Origin: GW2011-AR15 sp964428335
Lineage (GTDB): Archaea; Nanobdellota; Nanobdellia; Woesearchaeales; GW2011-AR15
Direction of reading: 5' to 3'
Assembly: GCA_964428335.1 (NCBI GenBank)
Contig: CAYRXW010000008.1
Location: forward strand, 1 to 64,000
DNA: 64,000 nt
The translations under genes were made by a program, and so were the position numbers. A model generated the notes under the pieces. It saw only the letters and a list, made by a program, of their open reading frames with translations. It did no database searches and was not told where the DNA came from. This document shows positions 52,504-61,346 of the stretch, one piece after another (position 1 is the first letter of the stretch; every line of letters starts with the position of its first letter).

Positions 52504-53775
52504 CTAATTTATTAAATTGCTTTCATACGCCTGCTTTAGATGTGTACTTTTTAATTCATCCAAATCAAACTCAGGAGGAACCGGCTTTTTATACCTAGAA
52601 TAATAGCTAGTTTTATCTGCTGGAGCAACATAATAGAAAATACCCCGCTCAAAGTTTATCAGTTTCCATACTGTATAATTCTTCATGGCATTTCTTCCTA
52701 TTATCCCGTTTGGTATGAGTATCTTGCCACCACCGTTTGGCGCATCTATTACAAGCTGAGGGGTTGCAAAACCAGACGTATGCCCTCTTATGTTATCTAT
52801 TATCTCAAGACCTTTTTCAACAGGTGTTCTGAAATGCGCTGTGCCTTCAACCGGATCGCAAAGGTAGATGTAATAAGGCTTTACACCCATGCTAAGAAGC
52901 TTTTTATTCAGCTCTTTCATGATATTTATGTCATCATTCACTCCTTTTAACAGTACTGCCTGGTTTCCAAGAGGGCTTCCTGCCATGCTAAGCCTAAAGC
53001 ATGCTTCCCTTGCTTCTGGCGTGCATTCTCCAGGATTATTGAAATGCGTATTTACATAAACCGGTTTTCTTGTCCCTTCAAATTCCCTGCTGTTTAGTTC
53101 TCTCAATTTTTCTGCAAATTCCTTAGTGATTCTTTGAGGCAATGTTACCAGATTTCTTGTGCCAAGCCTCATCATCTCAATATTCTTTATGTCCTGTATG
53201 TCTGAGATTATCCTAAAAAGCCTTTCATCTGAAAGAGATAGTGGGTCTCCTCCTGAAATGACAACATCCCTTACCTCTGGATGGTTCCTTAGATAGCCTA
53301 AGCCTAATTCTATCTGGCTTGATGTCGCTGCTGAACCAGGGTTTGAAACTTTTCTCTTCCTTGTACAATGCCTGCAATAGACAGGACAATTATGCGTGGT
53401 ATAAAGTAGAACCCTGTCAGGATACCTATGAGTAAGCCCTGGGACAGGCATATCATGTTCCTCTCCAAGTGGATCGTCAATATCATCAACATATTTCACA
53501 GCCTCTTCTTCCTGTGGGATGGACTGAAGCCTCATAGGGCAGTCTTTATCCTTTAAGTCAATCAAAGAAAAATAATAAGGGGTTATCCCCATCATAAAAT
53601 CCATAGAGGTTTTTTCAAAGGCCAATATCTCTTCTTTTCTTAGAGAGTCCCCCATCACAAGTTTCAGGTGCTCAAGCTTAGTTAACCTGTTTACCTGCTG
53701 CCAGTGCCAGTCATTCCATTTCTCATCAGGAATGTCTTTCCAGTAAGTATGTTTCTTAGATACTGGAAACTGCAT
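52504..53775 (-). CDS. kamA: KamA-family lysine 2,3-aminomutase (radical SAM)
   Basis: Moves the alpha-amino group of lysine to the beta carbon using SAM, a [4Fe-4S] cluster and PLP. The cluster motif CPVYCRHC places Cys at 130, 134 and 137. The PLP lysine lies in 'DAPNGGGKI' (Lys351). The residues that hold the lysine side chain in characterised lysine mutases, both Asp, are present (Asp307 in 'CDPVEG', Asp344 in 'VIDAPNG'), which argues for lysine and against glutamate as substrate. The 423-residue length is normal. It overlaps the ATP-grasp ligase gene by 20 bases. Confidence 0.92.
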   Translation of the reverse strand: MQFPVSKKHTYWKDIPDEKWNDWHWQQVNRLTKLEHLKLVMGDSLRKEEILAFEKTSMDFMMGITPYYFSLIDLKDKDCPMRLQSIPQEEEAVKYVDDIDDPLGEEHDMPVPGLTHRYPDRVLLYTTHNCPVYCRHCTRKRKVSNPGSAATSSQIELGLGYLRNHPEVRDVVISGGDPLSLSDERLFRIISDIQDIKNIEMMRLGTRNLVTLPQRITKEFAEKLRELNSREFEGTRKPVYVNTHFNNPGECTPEAREACFRLSMAGSPLGNQAVLLKGVNDDINIMKELNKKLLSMGVKPYYIYLCDPVEGTAHFRTPVEKGLEIIDNIRGHTSGFATPQLVIDAPNGGGKILIPNGIIGRNAMKNYTVWKLINFERGIFYYVAPADKTSYYSRYKKPVPPEFDLDELKSTHLKQAYESNLIN

Positions 53776-54826
53776 CTTTCTTGCTCCTGCTCACTAGCTT
53801 TTTCTCTTCCAGAAGATTATACCTTTTCATAGCATCTGTAAGAATAGTCATTATGATATCTTCATACTTCATCCCTGAAGCATAGCAGGATTTTGGAAAC
53901 CTTGAGTTTTCCAAAGGATCAGGCATTAAGCCAGGAAGGGCATTCACCTCAATCACATTTGGTATCCCTTCTCTATCCAGCCTTATATCCATCCTGCATA
54001 AATCAACTATTCCAAGTACTTTGAATGTCGAAAGCGCAATCTTTTTTATCTGCTCTTCCAACTGCTTTGATATCTTTGCAGGACATATTATTGGGTCTAT
54101 AGGATTATTCGGATTATCCCATACCCACTTAACTTCATAGGAATCAAACTTATTGACTCCTTCTGGCAGATAATCAAATGTTATTTCAACTATGGGAAGC
54201 ACTTTTGGAGGGTTATTTCCAAGAACTGAAACTGTAAATTCCCTTCCTTCCAGAAATTCCTCAACTATTGCAGCCTGGCCATAGCTTTTTATTACAAACT
54301 TGAGCATCTCCCTAAGCTCTTTCTCATTATTGACCAAAGAATTGTTCCTGATTCCCTTTGATGAGCCTTCTGAATTCGGCTTCACAAACAAAGGATACCT
54401 AAGTTCAGGGTTTATTTTTTGAGTTGGTTTTGTAAATATCTGAAACTTCGCATTCGGGATGCCATAGTAAGATAGCACTTCTTTTGTCCTTCTCTTATCC
54501 AGAGTCAATGCCTGTGTGAAAACTCCACTGCCTGTGTATGGAATCTTTAGCATCTCAAGCATCGCAGGAACATGGCTCTCCCTTGATTCTCCGTGTATCC
54601 CTTCTGCAATATTAAAAACAAAACCATATGTACCGTATTTTAATTTTTCATACAAATTTTCATCTGCTTCAAGGATGTCAACCTCATAATTATTTTTTAT
54701 AAGAGCATTTTTTATTGCTGTTGGCACATCAATGTTATCACATTCAGCATAGAAATCATCCGGCTGGTTTTTAGAAGCTTCCTTTTTCTGGTTATATATT
54801 ACTGCTATCTTATTTACAGATCTCAT
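53756..54826 (-). CDS. D-alanine-D-alanine-ligase-like ATP-grasp enzyme
   Basis: A 356-residue ATP-grasp ligase of the Ddl family. Recognised parts are 'VFNIAEGIHGESRESHVPAMLEMLKIPYTGSG' (substrate region), 'PLFVKPNSEGSSKGI' (ATP-binding loop), 'VEEFLEGREFTVSVLG', and 'CRMDIRLDREGIPNVIEVNALPGLMP' (metal-binding Asp/Glu/Asn). Archaea have no murein, so it probably joins other amino acids. Its 20-bp overlap with kamA points to beta-lysine or a related amino acid as substrate (inference). The promoter would lie in the palindrome-bearing gap upstream. Confidence 0.9.
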   Translation of the reverse strand: MRSVNKIAVIYNQKKEASKNQPDDFYAECDNIDVPTAIKNALIKNNYEVDILEADENLYEKLKYGTYGFVFNIAEGIHGESRESHVPAMLEMLKIPYTGSGVFTQALTLDKRRTKEVLSYYGIPNAKFQIFTKPTQKINPELRYPLFVKPNSEGSSKGIRNNSLVNNEKELREMLKFVIKSYGQAAIVEEFLEGREFTVSVLGNNPPKVLPIVEITFDYLPEGVNKFDSYEVKWVWDNPNNPIDPIICPAKISKQLEEQIKKIALSTFKVLGIVDLCRMDIRLDREGIPNVIEVNALPGLMPDPLENSRFPKSCYASGMKYEDIIMTILTDAMKRYNLLEEKKLVSRSKKDAVSSI

Positions 54827-55060
54827 TTATTTTTTTCCTCCTGGAACTATGTTTATGATTAAGCGAGAATGATTAAGCCACATCCCATCCATATGAGAAT
54901 CAAATGACTTTTCGAAACTTACATTGATATCATGCATTGCAATATCACTGGAAGTCCCATGCAAATATTTTTATGGCATGCATTGCTAAAATCAATAAAA
55001 AAATATTACTTTATTATATATAAAATTAATGTTTTAGTTGAATCAGAATTTTTTAATTAT
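54827..55060 (-). promoter_or_regulatory. Intergenic region upstream of the ATP-grasp/kamA operon
   Basis: The 234-nt gap holds an inverted repeat TGATAT...ATATCA (54925-54947) around CATGCATTGCA, and a second CATGCATTGC copy near 54978. GCAAATATTTTTATGG at about 54961-54976 is a likely minus-strand TATA region. AGGAGGAA stands right before the ligase start. No ORF of note is present. Confidence 0.45.
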
Positions 55061-56503
55061 TTAGAAATTTTTTATTGCTGAAAATAGTTTAGTTGCATAA
55101 TGCTGAAGAGTTCTTTGCGGCAAAAATTCTACTATTTCTTTTAATGTACGCTCAATTTTTATTGCATCTTTGTCATTATCTGCTATAATCATATAATTGA
55201 GCACTCCATCATTTAATGCCTCAGGTCCTGTCAATATTACACCAGCACTTTTTTCTTTTGTAAAGCCTATTCCTTTTTCCATTAATATACTATTAAGCCT
55301 ATTGAAATCATATCCCCTTACATTTTTTGCATCAGTTGAATTAGTCATATAGTAATGGTCATTGAATTTATCTTTTCCAAATAAGGACACTGCAACATTG
55401 TATGCATATGTTCCTCCTGTCCTTCTGATATTTGATTCAGCAATCCATATTTTTCCGTTTTTATCAATGTGGCAGTCAACATCAAAGTTTCCACGATAAC
55501 CTCTTATAAAATATTCATTCCCAAGTTTTTCTCCGATATATTTTAGTTGTCTTTCAATGTCTGTTGAAAAAACATCTTTTCCAAATTCCACGCCAACAAA
55601 ATCTTTCTCATGTTCAACCCTAAGACCACAGACATATAGAACATCAACACCTTTATCTGTTACCCTAACTTCAATATTTGGGCCTCCACCATGTTTAGTT
55701 ATATCAATATCAATCAAATCTTCAACAACAACATTAAATTCATTCCAGTACTTTTCTTTAAGCTTACCTTTCAGGTAATCCTTAATCTTAAACTCATCAA
55801 AGTCTTTTACTTCATCTTCTTTAATCAATAAAACTCCTACACCTCCATGTGCTTTATCAATTTTTATTACAACACCTTCGCCTTTCATTAATTTAGTTGT
55901 TGAATAGTCTATTACATCTTCAATGTTTGAACTGTCAAAATAGAAAATTTTTCCATTAGGCATCACAAGTTTATTATCGTTTAAACCTTCAACAAGTTCT
56001 CTAATTCCTGATTTTGTTCCTAATCTTTTAATATTTTCCCAGTTTTTCTTTGAAGTTACATCAATTTTTTTTGCATGTCTACCAAACACATGAGTTAATT
56101 TATACAATTCTTCAGACATGCAATATGCTGTTAAATCAACTGGTTCATTAAAAGGCAGTTCTTCCATAGCCAGCCTATTTTCTAAAGTATCTTCAGAGAC
56201 ACTTCCATTATGGTGTCTAAGTTTTTGGTTTGGGACAATGATATTAAGTTGCTCTCTTTTCACACCAAATAAATCACATGCATAATTAACATAATTTTCA
56301 TCAAGTTTCCATGGTGTAACGTAATAGAATTCTTCTCTGTCTTTATATTCAGCCAGAAAACTTAATAGTTCTCTTCCTGTATACCAGGTTGCACATTGCC
56401 TGTATTCAAGTTCTCTTGCTTTTTTGTTAAGAGTTTTAGCAAAAGCTAAAACATCCTCAAGCATATTAAAGACATATACTATTGGTTTTTTTTCCCTTGA
56501 CAT
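55061..56503 (-). CDS. ATP-grasp peptide-ligase-like protein
   Basis: A 480-residue protein with a ~150-residue N-terminal domain ('VFNMLEDVLAFAKTLNKKARELEYRQCATWYTGRELLSF'), reminiscent of pre-ATP-grasp domains. A C-terminal ATP-grasp core contains 'VIKIDKAHGGVGVLLIKEDEV', 'FNVVVEDLIDIDITKHGG' and the metal loop 'GNFDVDCHIDKNGKIWIAESNIRRTGGT'. The ENxRRTGGT ending recalls the PGM1-type peptide ligases of peptide natural products. It is upstream of the Ddl-like/kamA pair on the same strand but 234 bases away with its own promoter. Substrate unknown; joint action with the pair is inferred. Confidence 0.75.
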   Translation of the reverse strand: MSREKKPIVYVFNMLEDVLAFAKTLNKKARELEYRQCATWYTGRELLSFLAEYKDREEFYYVTPWKLDENYVNYACDLFGVKREQLNIIVPNQKLRHHNGSVSEDTLENRLAMEELPFNEPVDLTAYCMSEELYKLTHVFGRHAKKIDVTSKKNWENIKRLGTKSGIRELVEGLNDNKLVMPNGKIFYFDSSNIEDVIDYSTTKLMKGEGVVIKIDKAHGGVGVLLIKEDEVKDFDEFKIKDYLKGKLKEKYWNEFNVVVEDLIDIDITKHGGGPNIEVRVTDKGVDVLYVCGLRVEHEKDFVGVEFGKDVFSTDIERQLKYIGEKLGNEYFIRGYRGNFDVDCHIDKNGKIWIAESNIRRTGGTYAYNVAVSLFGKDKFNDHYYMTNSTDAKNVRGYDFNRLNSILMEKGIGFTKEKSAGVILTGPEALNDGVLNYMIIADNDKDAIKIERTLKEIVEFLPQRTLQHYATKLFSAIKNF

Positions 56504-56631
56504 GAACTAACGCAACTCATATCTAATTTTAAGAACCACTTTTTTTCTTTTTCTAGATTATTAAATTATTTATAAATCTATAAGAAAATTTAAAAACTAA
56601 AACCCCTAAATTAATTTAAAGAGGTGTTAAT

Positions 56632-57795
56632 ATGTTTAAACTTAAAGATTTCAATTTTGCAAACAAAAGAGTTCTGATAAGGGTAGATTACAATGTTCCA
56701 ATAAAGAAAGGAATTATTGCAGATGATGCCAGGATTAAAAAAACCATCCCGACAATCAATTATATCCTTGGGAAAAACGCCAGACAGATAATCCTTGTTT
56801 CCCACCTTGGAAGACCTGATGGTAAATACAACGAAGAATATTCATTAAAACCTGTTGCAAAAAGGCTAAGCGAGCTTATGAACCTGGAAATCACTCTTGC
56901 AGCTCCTAATGTCAGGGAAGTATCAATACCTGAAAAAAGAATAGTCATGCTTGAAAACATAAGGTTTGACATTGGGGATGAGACTAACGATGACGAGCTT
57001 GCAAAAAAACTTGCTTCTTTTGCAGATATCTTTGTTTTTGACGCTTTTGGAGTTTCACACAGGGAACAGGCATCTGTCACAGGTGTTATGAAATATATGA
57101 AATCCTGCTCTGGTTTTCTGATGGAAAAAGAAGTCACATTCCTTAGGGATAAGATGAAAAAGCCAGCAAGGCCATTTGTTGCAATAATAGGTGGAGCAAA
57201 AGAAGATAAGATCAGCGTCATTGATAAGCTGATTAAAAAGGTCGATATCCTTATTGTAGGTGGTGTACTTGCAAATACTTTCCTTAAAGCAAAAGGGAGG
57301 GAGATTGGGAATTCAAAATACAGCGTAGACTATTTAGGATATGCAAGAGACATGATTAGAAAGTATGCTGATAAGATTGCCATGCCTGTGGATTTTATTG
57401 TAGCTGACAGCTACAGTGAATCTGCAAAGACAAGATGCGCCGGTCTTCCTGATGACATTACAGGATGGATGATAATGGACATAGGGCCATACACTATTAC
57501 TGGATATAAGGAGATACTGAGCAGGGCTAAGACAATTGTCTGGGCAGGGCCTATAGGTGTCTTTGAATGGGAAGCTTTCAGGAGAGGAACACTGGATCTC
57601 GCTAACCATATTGCAACACTTGATGCGGTAAAGATAATTGGTGGTGGAGACAGCGGGGAAGCGATTGAAAAATTTGGGCTTGCTGATAAGATGTCCCTGG
57701 TTTCAACAGGTGGCGGAGCTTCACTGGAACTTTTATCAGGAAAAGAGCTTCCTGCAATCAAAGCACTTGAAGAAAACCAGGAAAAGTTCAGGTGA
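56632..57795 (+). CDS. pgk: Phosphoglycerate kinase
   Basis: Transfers phosphate between 1,3-bisphosphoglycerate and ADP, the step after GAPDH. Length is 387 residues. The N-terminal signature 'KRVLIRVDYNVPIKKG' and 'LVSHLGRPDG' bind substrate, 'FVFDAFGVSHREQASV' is the family signature, and nucleotide-domain motifs 'IIGGAKEDKISVI' and 'IIGGGDSGEAIEKFG...VSTGGGASLELL' complete the active site. AAGAGGTG precedes the ATG. It is followed three bases later by a phosphodiesterase and then Bud32, possibly one transcript. Confidence 0.97.
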   Translation: MFKLKDFNFANKRVLIRVDYNVPIKKGIIADDARIKKTIPTINYILGKNARQIILVSHLGRPDGKYNEEYSLKPVAKRLSELMNLEITLAAPNVREVSIPEKRIVMLENIRFDIGDETNDDELAKKLASFADIFVFDAFGVSHREQASVTGVMKYMKSCSGFLMEKEVTFLRDKMKKPARPFVAIIGGAKEDKISVIDKLIKKVDILIVGGVLANTFLKAKGREIGNSKYSVDYLGYARDMIRKYADKIAMPVDFIVADSYSESAKTRCAGLPDDITGWMIMDIGPYTITGYKEILSRAKTIVWAGPIGVFEWEAFRRGTLDLANHIATLDAVKIIGGGDSGEAIEKFGLADKMSLVSTGGGASLELLSGKELPAIKALEENQEKFR

Positions 57796-57798
57796 AAA

Positions 57799-58302
57799 AT
57801 GAAGCTCGGGATAATTTCAGATTCTCATGACCAGGTTGAAAATATAAAAAAAGCAATCAGGATATTCAATAAGGAGAAAGTTGACTTGGCCTACCATCTT
57901 GGAGACTGGTGCTCTCCATTTAACCTTCACCTGTTTAAAGAGCTAAACTGCTCATTAAAAGGTATATTTGGGAATAATGATGCTGATATCTATAAGTTTT
58001 TCAAATACAAGCCTGCTAACATTGAATTTTTTGATAAGTTCTATGTAGATGAAGTGAAGAAAAAAAAGATTTGCCTTTTCCATGGGGATCCTGCTGAACT
58101 TGTTGAGAGGTTATACGAAAGCAAGAAATATGACCTGCTCTTGACAGGGCATGACCATATCGCAAAAATTAGAGATAATGGAAAGACTTTGCACATCAAT
58201 CCTGGTAACCTTATCGGGAAATTCTCTGAACAGACAAAAGAATGGACAAAGCCTAGCATTGCAATATATGATTTTAGGAAAGCCAGGATTATCAAGATTT
58301 AA
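57799..58302 (+). CDS. YfcE/MJ0936-type metallophosphodiesterase
   Basis: A 167-residue calcineurin-like phosphoesterase with the full metal motif series: 'GIISDSHD' (8-10), 'HLGDW', 'GNND', 'FHGDP' and 'TGHDH'. The single-domain size and motifs match the MJ0936/YfcE group, which cleaves phosphodiesters in vitro. The natural substrate is unknown. It is tightly linked to pgk (three-base gap) and 26 bases upstream of Bud32. Confidence 0.92.
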   Translation: MKLGIISDSHDQVENIKKAIRIFNKEKVDLAYHLGDWCSPFNLHLFKELNCSLKGIFGNNDADIYKFFKYKPANIEFFDKFYVDEVKKKKICLFHGDPAELVERLYESKKYDLLLTGHDHIAKIRDNGKTLHINPGNLIGKFSEQTKEWTKPSIAIYDFRKARIIKI

Positions 58303-58328
58303 AAAGCGGTTTCTTTTACTTTGGAAAA

Positions 58329-58913
58329 ATGATAATTGCAAAAGGCGCTGAAGCAGAAATCCACCTTGAAGAAGATAAGATAATAAAAAAAAGAATCAGG
58401 AAAAATTACAGGCTAAAAGCGCTTGATGACTCTCTTAGGAAATCAAGGACAAGAAGGGAAGCTAAGATACTTGAAAAGCTTCCAAAAGAAATCAATGCTC
58501 CAAAAATAATCAAGTCTGGCGAAACTGAGATTGAAATGGAACATATTAAGGGAGAAAAGGTAAGGGATGTTCTTGATTCAAAATTAATCTTAGCTAAACA
58601 AATTGGTGAAAGCATTGCAATTCTGCACAACAATGGAATTATACATGGAGACCTTACAACTTCAAACATGATATATAATAAGAAAATATATCTTGTGGAT
58701 TTTGGGCTTAGCTATTTTTCAGATAAAACAGAAGACAAGGCAGTTGACCTACATCTTTTAAGGCAAGCTTTGGAAAGCAAGCATTATAAGGTTTTTAAGA
58801 AAGCTTTTAAACTGGTATTGGAAGGATATAAATCAAAATCAAAAGATTATAAATTAGTAATGGAGAGGCTTGAGAAAGTTGAGAGCAGGGGAAGGAACAA
58901 AGGAAAATATTAA
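58329..58913 (+). CDS. bud32: KEOPS-complex kinase/ATPase Bud32
   Basis: A 194-residue small atypical protein kinase of the KEOPS complex, which makes t6A37 on tRNAs reading ANN codons together with Kae1. The N-lobe has 'IIAKGAEAEIHLEEDKIIKKRI' (glycine loop and Lys). The C-lobe has 'IIHGDLTTSNMIY' (catalytic Asp) and 'LVDFGLSY' (DFG). The C-terminal 'VESRGRNKGKY' is the conserved RGR tail. Kae1 is not in this window. Its 3' end overlaps the next gene by 44 bases. Confidence 0.95.
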   Translation: MIIAKGAEAEIHLEEDKIIKKRIRKNYRLKALDDSLRKSRTRREAKILEKLPKEINAPKIIKSGETEIEMEHIKGEKVRDVLDSKLILAKQIGESIAILHNNGIIHGDLTTSNMIYNKKIYLVDFGLSYFSDKTEDKAVDLHLLRQALESKHYKVFKKAFKLVLEGYKSKSKDYKLVMERLEKVESRGRNKGKY

Positions 58914-59619
58914 GCTTCATTATGAGATATATGGGAATGGAAAACCTTTGATATTTCTTCATGGAGCTTTCTGGAACATAGAATATTACAGGGAATTTAT
59001 AGATATATTAAGCAAAAAATTCAAGGTGATTGCCGTTGACTTGCCGTTTCATGGGAAATCCAATAATAGATTAATGGATTTTTCAGAAACATCTGACATT
59101 GTTTATAAAATCTGCCAAAATGAAAATATTCAAAACCCTTCAATTATTTCCCACTCTGCCGGAAGCGGAATTGCAATAGTCTATGCCTCAAAATTCAAAG
59201 TAAAAAAATTATACTTGATAGCTCCTGCTGGAATCAGGTATTTTAAACATGAGATATTATTTTATTCTAAGGCCATTATTGCCCAACCTATTATGTCACT
59301 AAGATTTTCAGGAATCAAAATGCTAAAAATCTACAAAGCAGGAGCAGAATTCATAAAAAAAAATCGGAAAACAAAAAATCTGTTAGAGTTTATGAATAAG
59401 CTGCTTAAATTGGATTTAAGGAAAGATATGAATATGATTAAGTGTCCGGTCACAATAATCTGGACAAAGGAGGATGAAATGCTTCCTATAAGGCACAGCA
59501 CTGAGTTTCTAAAAAACATAAAAAAATCAAAGCTGATCATTATCCACGGCTGCCATAACTGGCCTGCATTCAATCCTGAAAACATCTATAAGATTGATGA
59601 ACTGAAATTAAAGGCCTAG
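58870..59619 (+). CDS. Alpha/beta-hydrolase
   Basis: A ~249-residue cytosolic alpha/beta hydrolase. The oxyanion loop 'FLHGAFWN' (~30-37), nucleophile elbow 'SHSAGSG' with Ser, 'WTKEDEMLP' (Asp/Glu) and 'IHGCHNWPAFNPE' (His) give a complete catalytic triad. Substrate unknown (lipid, ester or other small molecule). The start is uncertain: TTG at 58870 or 58879 inside the Bud32 gene, since no ATG precedes the conserved first strand. The family body begins at 'IKLHYEIYGNGKP'. Confidence 0.85.
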   Translation: MRKLRAGEGTKENIKLHYEIYGNGKPLIFLHGAFWNIEYYREFIDILSKKFKVIAVDLPFHGKSNNRLMDFSETSDIVYKICQNENIQNPSIISHSAGSGIAIVYASKFKVKKLYLIAPAGIRYFKHEILFYSKAIIAQPIMSLRFSGIKMLKIYKAGAEFIKKNRKTKNLLEFMNKLLKLDLRKDMNMIKCPVTIIWTKEDEMLPIRHSTEFLKNIKKSKLIIIHGCHNWPAFNPENIYKIDELKLKA

Positions 59620-59972
59620 CTATAGCTTAAATCCAGCTCATCCTGGTAATCCAGCGAATCCCCGCCATCTACAGTCACTGCGCTTCCCTTATTCTTCTTG
59701 TATTTAACTGTCTCTTTTTTCTTTTCCTTAATCTGCCCCATGGCAAGCTTATCTGCATCTGCGTTTGTTATCTTTTTGAGATCATCAAAGCCCTTTATAT
59801 CAAATGCCCTCAATGCTTTTCTTAATAATCCGTCTTCGCTTTCCTTGACCTCCTTAAAGACTGTGTGCTTCGCTATACATTTATTGCATACATTGTCTTT
59901 CCCTATAAAATAAAGGAAAGTAAGCTCTTTTCTGCAGGAGTCGCATTTCATTAAGCCATGAAAAGAAATCAT
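59616..59972 (-). CDS. Zinc-ribbon protein with charged tail
   Basis: A 118-residue protein. A four-cysteine zinc-binding motif (CDSCRKELTFLYFIGKDNVCNKC) sits near the N-terminus, then a helix-hairpin-like region ('LLRKALRAFDIKGFDDLKKIT') and a charged tail. The start may be the ATG at 59951 (MKCDSC) or 59972. Function unknown; small zinc ribbons of this type often act in RNA or protein contacts. Its stop overlaps the end of the hydrolase gene by four bases. Confidence 0.7.
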   Translation of the reverse strand: MISFHGLMKCDSCRKELTFLYFIGKDNVCNKCIAKHTVFKEVKESEDGLLRKALRAFDIKGFDDLKKITNADADKLAMGQIKEKKKETVKYKKNKGSAVTVDGGDSLDYQDELDLSYS

Positions 59973-60001
59973 TCATTAAAATAGGTTTCGGTTAAAAAAA
60001 T

Positions 60002-60661
60002 TTAGAGATAATATTCAACAGTTATGTCCTTCTTCAAAACATCATATGCTTTCCCTATATCCTTATCATTTAAGATGAAAGTTGCTTCTGTTTCTGTATT
60101 CACAAGGTCCATTATAGAGATGTTATGCATTGCCAGGGTCTTTGTGACAGCATAATAGAAACCTGGGGTATTTATCATCTCTTTTGGAATCTTTAATGAA
60201 ATTGAAGCCATATTCCTGTTTATTGCCTTAATCTTTTCTCCTTTTAATGCATCAATAAACTTGTGCTCATATTTTTCATTGCTGATTACAAGTACCTCAT
60301 AATTTCCATATATTATGTTAAGGGTATCTCCGACTTCAAAGTCAACAAACTTATACAGCCTGATAAGCTTTTTATGCAGGGATTGTGTTTTCTTGACAGA
60401 TATTTCAAACAATCCTGATTTTACAAGTATTGACGTTTCCTTCGAAAGCCTGATTTTTTTTGAGGTGCTTTTAGTCTTTTCAATATACCTTCTTATTGCC
60501 ATTGATATTGCTGATACCTTGACTTCCCCAAGTTCTTTTTTTACTTCTGGATATATCAATTCAGAAAGGGCCATTATGTTCACCAAATCTTTTTCCAGCG
60601 ATTCATGTAGGTATGGCTTTTCCCTAAGAATTTTTATTGTTACCTGTGAGATATTTACCAT
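60002..60661 (-). CDS. ACT-domain protein with helical N-terminus
   Basis: A 219-residue protein. The C-terminal half carries two ACT-like betaalphabeta modules. One is around 'IYGNYEVLVISNEKYEHKFIDALKGEKIKAIN'. The other is 'ASISLKIPKEMINTPGFYYAVTKTLAMHNISIMDLVNTETEATFILNDKDIGKAYDVL', the aspartokinase-like arrangement. The N-terminal ~85 residues are helical and include 'VSAISMAIRRYIEK', possibly a DNA-binding helix. ACT domains bind amino acids, so an amino-acid-sensing regulator is the natural guess, unproven. It is divergent from the family A membrane protein at 60759. Confidence 0.78.
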   Translation of the reverse strand: MVNISQVTIKILREKPYLHESLEKDLVNIMALSELIYPEVKKELGEVKVSAISMAIRRYIEKTKSTSKKIRLSKETSILVKSGLFEISVKKTQSLHKKLIRLYKFVDFEVGDTLNIIYGNYEVLVISNEKYEHKFIDALKGEKIKAINRNMASISLKIPKEMINTPGFYYAVTKTLAMHNISIMDLVNTETEATFILNDKDIGKAYDVLKKDITVEYYL

Positions 60662-60758
60662 TTTCGCTGCTTTTTATGAATAAGACATTTCTTTTTGTTA
60701 AATTTTTAACAGAAAGTTAAAAAGCTTTATAAAGATTTTCAATATTCTTAACGCAATT

Positions 60759-61313
60759 ATGAAGAAATTCAAAATAAAATATGTAAACATAGACCTGGAT
60801 AGGAAGTGGCTTATTATAGGAGCCATGTTTTTCATAATCTCGTTTTTCATAAATGTATGGCCACTGGTATTCTTAGGCATTTTTTGCGTAGGAAACGCTA
60901 TTGTGCTTTCCCTGGACAGGTATGTAAGCCTTCCTATTGATATTGAGTTCTCAACCTTTTCCTCAATTTTGATGACAAAAGTCTTTGGGCTTGAATGGGG
61001 GATTGCAAATGCAATAATAACTAAGCTATCAGCAATCATCCATAACAAGAAATTTGCAATGGACCATATCTTCATGATAGGAGGGTATTGCTTTGCTGCA
61101 ATACTTGCAAACATGCTTCCTGGAAGCATCTTTTCGATAGGGCTTCTTGCCACAGTGATTGTAAATATCTACATAGTTTTTGTATCAAAGTTCATAACAA
61201 TGCTTTCCATGCAGGAAATTTTCATGTATGGCATTAGCAACACTCTGTTCAACCTTGTCCTTTTTGTCGGGTTTTCTGATTTGTTCTATAAAATAATGAT
61301 GTTTTTTGCTTAA
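60759..61313 (+). CDS. Small multi-pass membrane protein, family A
   Basis: A 184-residue member. The family loop is 'LPIDIEFSTFSSILMTKVFGLEWGIAN' and the tail is 'QEIFMYGISNTLFNLVLFVGFSDLFYKI', which aligns with the corresponding ends of the members at 27883 and 30537. A basic N-terminal stretch precedes the first helix. TATA-like AGCTTTATAAAG (about 60722-60733) suggests a leaderless start. Function unknown. Confidence 0.75.
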   Translation: MKKFKIKYVNIDLDRKWLIIGAMFFIISFFINVWPLVFLGIFCVGNAIVLSLDRYVSLPIDIEFSTFSSILMTKVFGLEWGIANAIITKLSAIIHNKKFAMDHIFMIGGYCFAAILANMLPGSIFSIGLLATVIVNIYIVFVSKFITMLSMQEIFMYGISNTLFNLVLFVGFSDLFYKIMMFFA

Positions 61314-61346
61314 TTTTATTAATTTAAAGCAACTTAAGAAACATAA

